64,000 nucleotides of DNA from Candidatus Amarolinea dominans (GTDB taxonomy: Bacteria > Chloroflexota > Anaerolineae > SSC4 > Amarolineaceae). This document shows positions 59,476-64,000 of this stretch, one piece after another. The DNA lies in assembly GCA_016719785.1 (NCBI GenBank), contig JADJYJ010000006.1:273035-337034 (forward strand), in the 5' to 3' direction. Within the stretch, counting starts at the first letter, position 1; every line of letters starts with the position of its first letter. The translations under genes were made by a program, and so were the position numbers. The notes under the pieces were generated by a model, which was not told where the DNA came from, made no database searches, and was given only the letters and a program-made list of their open reading frames with translations.

Positions 59476-60267
59476 TCAGCCAGCCGCCCTGAGTTCGATT
59501 TCGGCCAGGCTGTGGCGCGGGATGTCGGTGAAACAGACACGGCCCTCTTCGTCAGTGGTGGCCTCGCGTGCTTCGCCTGGGGCATACAAGGTGACGGCGG
59601 TCCCGGCAAAACCATCCAAAAACTGACCCGATCGGCGCACCAACACTTCGACATTGACCTTGTCGTCGCCCGCGCCATCCGGCCAGGCGATCAGCTCCAG
59701 GTTCAAGTCCGGCTGCGGGGTCAATGTCACCTGCAAGAGGGGCAACGTCTGCCGCGGGCCGGCCTTGACCGCAACCGGGGCGAACGCCGGCTGCTGTTGC
59801 ATCACCAGCCTCATGCTCAGCCAGACCTCGCCGCTGCGATTGACCAGCCAGTAGGAGCCATACTGCACCGCGTGATTCATCTGCTGACGCCAGCGGGTCA
59901 GGGGCGACAAAGGCTTTCTCAGAAAGGTCAAATCGGGCTGCGGCACATAGGTTGGCATGGACAGGTTGTCATGTTGGGACAGCAGGCGCATCTCGCGCAC
60001 CGTTTGCTGGCAGGCCGGGCAGTGTTCCAGGTGACGGCGTGCGCGCGGCGCCAGCGCAGAATCTGCATCGTCCTGCAGCCAAGCCAGCAATGCAGGCTCG
60101 GCGTCAGTGCAACTCAGGCGGTCAGGCGGCTGAAAGGCAATCTCATGCAGGCGTAGGAGGTGATCGCGGCAGGATGGGCAGTGGGCCAGATGGATACCCA
60201 GTTCCGGTTGGCCGGCCGGATTGTTCAAGAAGGCCATTAGTTCTATGCTATCAATCGGGCACTTCAT
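59476..60267 (-). CDS. Anti-sigma-like protein with two zinc-finger modules
   Basis: A 263-residue protein. The N-terminal 100 residues hold two HxxxCxxC modules (HLAHCPSC and HLEHCPAC), the zinc-binding anti-sigma (ZAS) pattern. There is no clear membrane helix. The C-terminal 60 residues (VNVEVLVRRSGQFLDGFAGTAVTLY, then DEEGRVCFTDIP) look like a carboxypeptidase-regulatory-type Ig fold. The ATG at 60267 gives a normal N-terminus; the ribosome site is weak. It follows the sigma-factor gene by 91 bases on the same strand and probably binds that sigma. Being soluble, it needs another way of release; the facing CHAT protease is a candidate. Confidence 0.84.
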   Translation of the reverse strand: MKCPIDSIELMAFLNNPAGQPELGIHLAHCPSCRDHLLRLHEIAFQPPDRLSCTDAEPALLAWLQDDADSALAPRARRHLEHCPACQQTVREMRLLSQHDNLSMPTYVPQPDLTFLRKPLSPLTRWRQQMNHAVQYGSYWLVNRSGEVWLSMRLVMQQQPAFAPVAVKAGPRQTLPLLQVTLTPQPDLNLELIAWPDGAGDDKVNVEVLVRRSGQFLDGFAGTAVTLYAPGEAREATTDEEGRVCFTDIPRHSLAEIELRAAG

Positions 60268-60358
60268 AGGCTCACTCGCTTCAGTGATTCGACGATTATG
60301 GGACACTTGTGACAAAAAAGAACAATTACTGCTTGTGTTCTTGCAGTGCGGGCCGGGG

Positions 60359-61156
60359 TCATGTGGGGCCGGCTGCCTCGGTCATTTCCAGGCTGCGGCG
60401 CAGACAGACTTCCAGCTTCTTCAAGGCGCGGCTGCGCAGCACATGCACGTTGGCCACGGTCGTGTCGAGTCGTTCAGCAATCGTGACATCGTCCAGTTCA
60501 TCGAAGTATTTGAGAATCAGCGCCTTCAGTTGCTCGGACGCGCGCGGTTGCTGGCGCCAGAGCTTTTGCAGGCAATCGCGCACCGAGGCTGCCTCATCGC
60601 CGTGCAGGGCGGCCTCTTCAGGCTGGGGCAAGCTCATGAAGAGCGGGGTGGCGTAGGGCGGCGGTTCCTCAGCGCCGGCCTCCGACCAGGGATCCAGCGA
60701 TTGGACGCGACTGAGGCGCGCCGGCCGCACGCGGTTGATGGCATGGCGCAGGCGAAAGTAGGCAAACTTGAGAAAGGTTTCCGGCTGCTGGCAGGTGTCC
60801 AGTTTTTCATACACCAGGCGCAGCGCCTCTTGCACCACATCGGCGACGTCGGCCTCCGGCACCCGGTTGTAAGCCAACTTGTACAGGTAGAAGAACAGTT
60901 CGCGGTAGCCGGCCTCGCGCTGCGTTTCGCCCGCGCACGCGCCGAACAGCAGGCGTGAGTAGACCGTCTGACAGGCGGTAATCGCCTGCGTCAGGCTGAC
61001 ATCAGTGACATGCCCCAGGTGACGCGCCGCCTCTGCTGCCAGCTCATCGGCGGGCACCAGTGACCAGGCAAAGTCGGCAAGCAGATGCAGTGCGGCGCGG
61101 CGAAATACGGCCGGTGGGGCAGGAACAACCAGATCGTGAGGCACGTGGGAAGTCAT
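60359..61156 (-). CDS. RNA polymerase sigma-70-family (ECF-type) sigma factor
   Basis: A 265-residue sigma factor. Region 2 is in VYSRLLFGACAGETQREAGYRELFFYLYKLAYNRV through DVADVVQEALRLVYEKLD and FLKFAYFRLRHAINRVRPARL. Region 4 is in LKALILKYFDELDDVTIAERLDTTVANVHVLRSRALKKLE (about 205-250), a helix-turn-helix. About 60 extra N-terminal residues precede region 2. The stop-side gene encodes a zinc-finger anti-sigma-like protein. Its target promoters are unknown; no obvious repeated promoter motif could be tied to it in this window. Confidence 0.9.
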   Translation of the reverse strand: MTSHVPHDLVVPAPPAVFRRAALHLLADFAWSLVPADELAAEAARHLGHVTDVSLTQAITACQTVYSRLLFGACAGETQREAGYRELFFYLYKLAYNRVPEADVADVVQEALRLVYEKLDTCQQPETFLKFAYFRLRHAINRVRPARLSRVQSLDPWSEAGAEEPPPYATPLFMSLPQPEEAALHGDEAASVRDCLQKLWRQQPRASEQLKALILKYFDELDDVTIAERLDTTVANVHVLRSRALKKLEVCLRRSLEMTEAAGPT

Positions 61157-61461
61157 GTCCAGATTCTAGCACACCTGCACAGCGTGTGCAAGAGACCGAT
61201 AACATGGATTTGGCCCCAAAGAGGGATGCAACTCCTCACTCGGTGACTCTGTTGGCGCTGCGGATCGGCTTGGCGCCTTCACCGGCGCCAAGCCGATCCG
61301 CAGCGCCATCCAAACCATGCTGATCGGTGGAGTGGCGGCGGCCGCCGCTGCGTTCGTCATCGCGCGCGCCATCGGCTGAGCGACGCGCTTTCTCTGACAA
61401 ATTGCCAGGCGCTCCCTGGGTTCGTTCGTCAGGCAGCCACGCTGTGTTAGGCCAACGGTTC
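61157..61461. other. Gene-free stretch around a long inverted repeat
   Basis: No convincing gene is seen. It contains the perfect 24-bp inverted repeat at 61254-61307 and GC-rich sequence up to the AbiEii remnant. The frame that continues from the toxin into this stretch is not protein-like after about residue 110. Confidence 0.6.
61254..61307. repeat. Perfect 24-bp inverted repeat, 6-base loop
   Basis: The left arm GGCGCTGCGGATCGGCTTGG-CGCC (61254-61277) is followed by TTCACC and its exact complement (61284-61307). No T-run follows, so it is not a classical terminator. It lies between the sigma-factor promoter region and the toxin remnant. Confidence 0.9.
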
Positions 61462-61972
61462 TTAGCCCAAATCCTCTGGCGGACGAATCCGATCGAGCAA
61501 ACGGTCGGCCAACGCAACAATGAAAGATTGCAGATCTGCCAGGGCCAACGGAGGCGTAGTAACCGGCAGGCGAGACAGTCTGCGCACCTCGAGCAACGCC
61601 CCTGCCATGTAAAAAGGCTGCAATCCCAAATCTTTTTGCTGTGCCATACTGTGGGCCGAAATCTCGCACCAAGTCTATCTGCAAAGTTTGGTCATGGGCC
61701 GGCTCCAACAAGAATTGCCGGAAGTGTTCGGTGCGCCGCGCGCGTCCAATGCGGCAGCCCAACTCCGTCGCTAACTTCGGTATCAAGATGTCAGTCTCTG
61801 ACAGGGCCAGGTCATCAAGCGTGAATAGGTCTAGATCCACGCTGTGGCGATGGTGTAGATGGAAAGCGGCCAGAGATGTCCCTCCAGTGAGGAAGAAACG
61901 CTGGCTGGCTTCGGCGGCGAAGAAACCATTCAGAAAAGCCGCCTGTAACGGCGTGAGCCAATTATTAGTCAC
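61462..61972 (-). pseudogene. AbiEii/AbiGii-type nucleotidyltransferase toxin, internally deleted
   Basis: The first part (GTG at 61972) reads FLTGGTSLAAFHLHHRHSVDLDLFTLDD, the nucleotidyltransferase core with GG(T)S and DxD motifs, and continues to LVRDFGPQYG. The next frame then gives KDLGLQPFYMAGALLEVRRLSRLP and DRLLDRIRPPEDLG up to 61462, which is the expected C-terminal part of the family. About 70-80 residues between them (usually the region with the KDYxDLY helix) are missing, with a change of frame at about 61640. This looks like an internal deletion, so the toxin should be inactive. It overlaps the end of a small gene upstream, its usual partner position. Confidence 0.85.
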
Positions 61973-62252
61973 GTTGTGACCACCTGTTCAGAGCATAGGT
62001 CCATAATTCACGGTCTGCGGGGCGACGGAAGCGCATATTCGCCAGGTGCTGGTGAATATCGGCGGGTGTCAGGTAATGCCAGATATCCTCCCATTTCGCG
62101 TATTCCAGGATGCGAGTGATTAACCAGGTTTTGTCCAAAGAGCTACCCTGGCGCAACAATTCGTGAATTTGGCTGTCCGTAATTTCGTATTCCCAAAAGA
62201 AGTAAGGCCGCTCGTCCGGTTGAAATGTCGTACCCACCTGAACGCTAGACAT
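61965..62252 (-). CDS. Small AbiEii-associated protein
   Basis: A 95-residue soluble protein with ITDSQIHELLRQGSSLDKTW, LITRILEYAKWEDIWHYLT and MRFRRPADRELWTYALNRW. I know this sequence type as a companion of AbiEii-like nucleotidyltransferase genes, but it has no established activity; an antitoxin or accessory role is inferred. GGAG precedes the ATG at 62252 (ATGGAGTCAACTC). Its stop overlaps the GTG start of the toxin remnant. It seems intact while the toxin is not. Confidence 0.75.
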   Translation of the reverse strand: MSSVQVGTTFQPDERPYFFWEYEITDSQIHELLRQGSSLDKTWLITRILEYAKWEDIWHYLTPADIHQHLANMRFRRPADRELWTYALNRWSQRD

Positions 62253-62377
62253 GAGTTGACTCCATTGGCTGGTGAAGCCGAAACGGGGGCGCATGTGATC
62301 TCATTCAACAAGGGTGAGTATACCACCAATGCCTGCGTGTCACAAGGGCCAAATGTCGGCTGGCCCAATGGGAAAGA

Positions 62378-62530
62378 TCAGTCACCGGGAAAATCTGTCG
62401 CCACGGCTTGCAGGATCGCCCCGCGGCCGACGAGACCAACCAACTGACCGCCCGTGTCCACCACCGGCAAGCGCTTGGTCAAGTCAATCGCGGCGTCCCC
62501 GCCGGGCCGGGCAACTTGGCAGATAGTAGC
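62378..62530 (-). pseudogene. CBS-domain gene remnant
   Basis: On the minus strand the frame reads CQVARPGGDAAIDLTKRLPV, VDTGGQLVGLVGRGAILQAV, then ends ATDFPGD and a stop. This is the C-terminal half of a CBS domain (LPVVD..G.LVG.V.R..IL). There is no start or N-terminal part, and the frame upstream runs into the promoter side of the antiporter gene. I take it as the tail of a lost gene. Confidence 0.65.
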
Positions 62531-62550
62531 GCATACGGTATGATCATCCC

Positions 62551-63948
62551 ATGGAATCAGACTCCGCCAAGCTAACTGCATTGCGCACCAAATCGCCTGT
62601 CCGCGCGGCGATCGGGTATGTTTTGATGGTCGTTGTCTCCGTCGGCGCCTTTCTGCTCATCCGCAGACAGGGTGAAATGCTGGTGGCGCCGCTGGCTGGC
62701 AATGCAGGGCCGTCCTTGGTCACGGCCCCCACGCCCGATATCTTCCTGCACGTGCTTGTGGCGCTCACAGCCATCATCATCACGGGGCAAGTGCTGGCCC
62801 GGTTGTTTGCGCGCCTGGGTCAACCGGCGGTGATCGGCGAGGTGGTTGCGGGCATCCTGCTCGGTCCCTCTCTGCTGGGGTCACAGCTCTCGGCGTTGAT
62901 CTTGCCGCCGTCCGTCGGTCCCTATTTGGGCGTGATCGCTCAGCTCGGCGTCGTTCTATACATGTTCCTCGTCGGCCTGGAACTCAATCCCGCGCGGCTC
63001 AAACATCGCACCCGCGCCACCCTCGCGACCTCGCACGCCAGCATTCTCGTGCCCTTCATACTGGGCGCGCTGCTGGCGCTGCTGTTGTATCCTCAGCTTT
63101 CAGATCGCAGTGTGCCGTTCACCAGCTTCGCCCTGTTCATCGGCGTAGCCATGTCCATCACCGCCTTTCCCGTGCTGGCGCGCATCCTGACCGACTATGG
63201 GATGACCCGCACCAATCTGGGGGTGCTTGCCCTGAGCTGCGCGGCTGTGGGCGATGTCACGGCCTGGTGTTTGTTGGCGTTTGTCGTCGGTGTGGCCAAG
63301 GCCCAGGTCGGCCAGGGGCTTCTCGTCGTAGCCGGCGCGCTGGTCTTCATCGCCTTGATATTGCTGGTTGCGCGGCCGTTGCTACGCTGGGTTGCCCTGC
63401 GCTGGGAGACGGAGTCGCCGTCGGTCGGACTGATGACGGTGGCCTTTGTGGCCTTGCTCCTATCCGCGCTCACGGCCGAGGCGATCGGCATTCACGCCAT
63501 CTTCGGAGCCTTTTTGCTCGGCGTGGTGGTCCCGCATGACAGCGCCCTGGCCCGCGCCTTCACCCAGCAGTTGCGACACGTGGTCACCATCTTACTGCTG
63601 CCCGCCTTCTTCGCGTTCACAGGGATGCGCACCCGGATTGACCTGCTCTCTGCGCCGGCCCTATGGCTGCTGTGCGGCCTCATCATCGTGACCGCCATTG
63701 CGGGCAAGTTCGGCGGCACGTTCGCGGCCGCCCGCCTGACGGGCCTGCGCTGGCGCGAGGCCGCCTTGCTGGGCGTGCTCATGAACACCCGCGGCCTCAT
63801 GGAACTGATCGTTCTCAACGTCGGGCTGGAGTTGGGGGTGATTTCCCCAACCCTCTTTGCCATGATGGTGCTGATGGCCCTGGTGACGACGATGCTGACC
63901 TCGCCGCTGTTGCGCATCCTAAAGCTGCAGACAATACCTGAGGAGTAA
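62551..63948 (+). CDS. CPA2-family cation:proton antiporter
   Basis: A 465-residue membrane protein with about 13 helices, of the Kef/NapA (Na_H_Exchanger) fold. Features are GQPAVIGEVVAGILLGPSLLG, QLGVVLYMFLVGLELNPARL, MSITAFPVLARILTDYGM, the ALSCAAVGDVTAW segment with the ion-binding Asp, IFGAFLLGVVVP and LLGVLMNTRGLMELIVLNVG. There is no C-terminal TrkA-N domain, so it is not a full KefB/KefC. An extra N-terminal helix (VRAAIGYVLMVVVSVGAFLL) precedes the fold. Na+ or K+ exchange for protons is likely. The ATG is at 62551; nothing recognisable lies between its stop and the window edge. Confidence 0.95.
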   Translation: MESDSAKLTALRTKSPVRAAIGYVLMVVVSVGAFLLIRRQGEMLVAPLAGNAGPSLVTAPTPDIFLHVLVALTAIIITGQVLARLFARLGQPAVIGEVVAGILLGPSLLGSQLSALILPPSVGPYLGVIAQLGVVLYMFLVGLELNPARLKHRTRATLATSHASILVPFILGALLALLLYPQLSDRSVPFTSFALFIGVAMSITAFPVLARILTDYGMTRTNLGVLALSCAAVGDVTAWCLLAFVVGVAKAQVGQGLLVVAGALVFIALILLVARPLLRWVALRWETESPSVGLMTVAFVALLLSALTAEAIGIHAIFGAFLLGVVVPHDSALARAFTQQLRHVVTILLLPAFFAFTGMRTRIDLLSAPALWLLCGLIIVTAIAGKFGGTFAAARLTGLRWREAALLGVLMNTRGLMELIVLNVGLELGVISPTLFAMMVLMALVTTMLTSPLLRILKLQTIPEE

Positions 63949-64000
63949 ATAAAGAGCCTATCCGAACCACCGATCAAGCCGGTCTTCTGACCGACCCACG

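Noticed and set aside
56874..61156. A complete Craspase (type III-E CRISPR) system
   Set aside because: Only the TPR-CHAT protease resembles it; there is no gRAMP effector, no CRISPR array and no Csx30-like protein in the window.

Overview
The window looks like a chromosome segment of a monoderm, high-GC bacterium of the Chloroflexota, probably Anaerolineae-like. That placement is inferred from gene content: secreted proteins with Thr/Pro linkers and an LFLPFV-type C-terminal tail, 7TM and multi-PAS hybrid histidine kinases, an F420-type LLM oxidoreductase, a DUF2723 membrane glycosyltransferase, paired MaoC dehydratases, and no outer-membrane machinery. No rRNA, tRNA, CRISPR array or replication origin was seen.

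Layout. 1-5.4 kb: a peptide/oligosaccharide-type binding lipoprotein (cut by the left edge), two paralogous LacI regulators and an unusual HATPase-AraC fusion. Two near-identical palindromic operators precede one LacI gene and the fusion gene. 5.6-15.6 kb: glnA, a hybrid histidine kinase, mutM, small envelope-stress-type membrane genes (YtxH, LiaF-like, PspC) and ftsH. 15.7-28.0 kb: the most interesting block. A promoter and cobalamin riboswitch lead into secreted alpha-barrel proteins and DUF4430 proteins, the two folds that make up animal intrinsic factor and transcobalamin. These are followed by the T, A and S parts of an ECF vitamin transporter. A rhodanese gene and two DNA methyltransferase genes, each with a promoter-like sequence, sit inside the cluster. 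I read it as a cell-surface B12 capture and import system.

28.1-34.5 kb: CIRCE-controlled groES-groEL, a second large hybrid kinase behind a 24-bp tandem repeat, then a 117-bp duplicated element. 34.1-38.2 kb: three secreted or anchored genes of different base composition (Cys-rich protein, anchored protein, lipoprotein). 38.2-38.8 kb: a gene-free stretch of hairpin-rich repeats. 38.8-50.8 kb: a long minus-strand run with a phosphatase, class II FBPase, SulP-STAS-rhodanese transporter, an ABC exporter pair, a TPR/zinc-finger membrane protein, NAD kinase, an LLM oxidoreductase, DUF2723 and a DUF2007-like protein.

51.0-64 kb: a PD-(D/E)XK-like protein with a UvrD-type C-terminal domain, a site-2 protease with two MaoC dehydratases, a CLCA-like metallopeptidase with dockerin repeats, a TPR-CHAT protease facing a zinc-finger anti-sigma-like protein and its sigma factor, a deleted AbiEii toxin, a CBS-domain remnant and a CPA2 antiporter. 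Several genes are broken by apparent single-base shifts (LiaF-like, the second methyltransferase) or a deletion (AbiEii). In a draft genome, the single-base shifts should be checked against reads.
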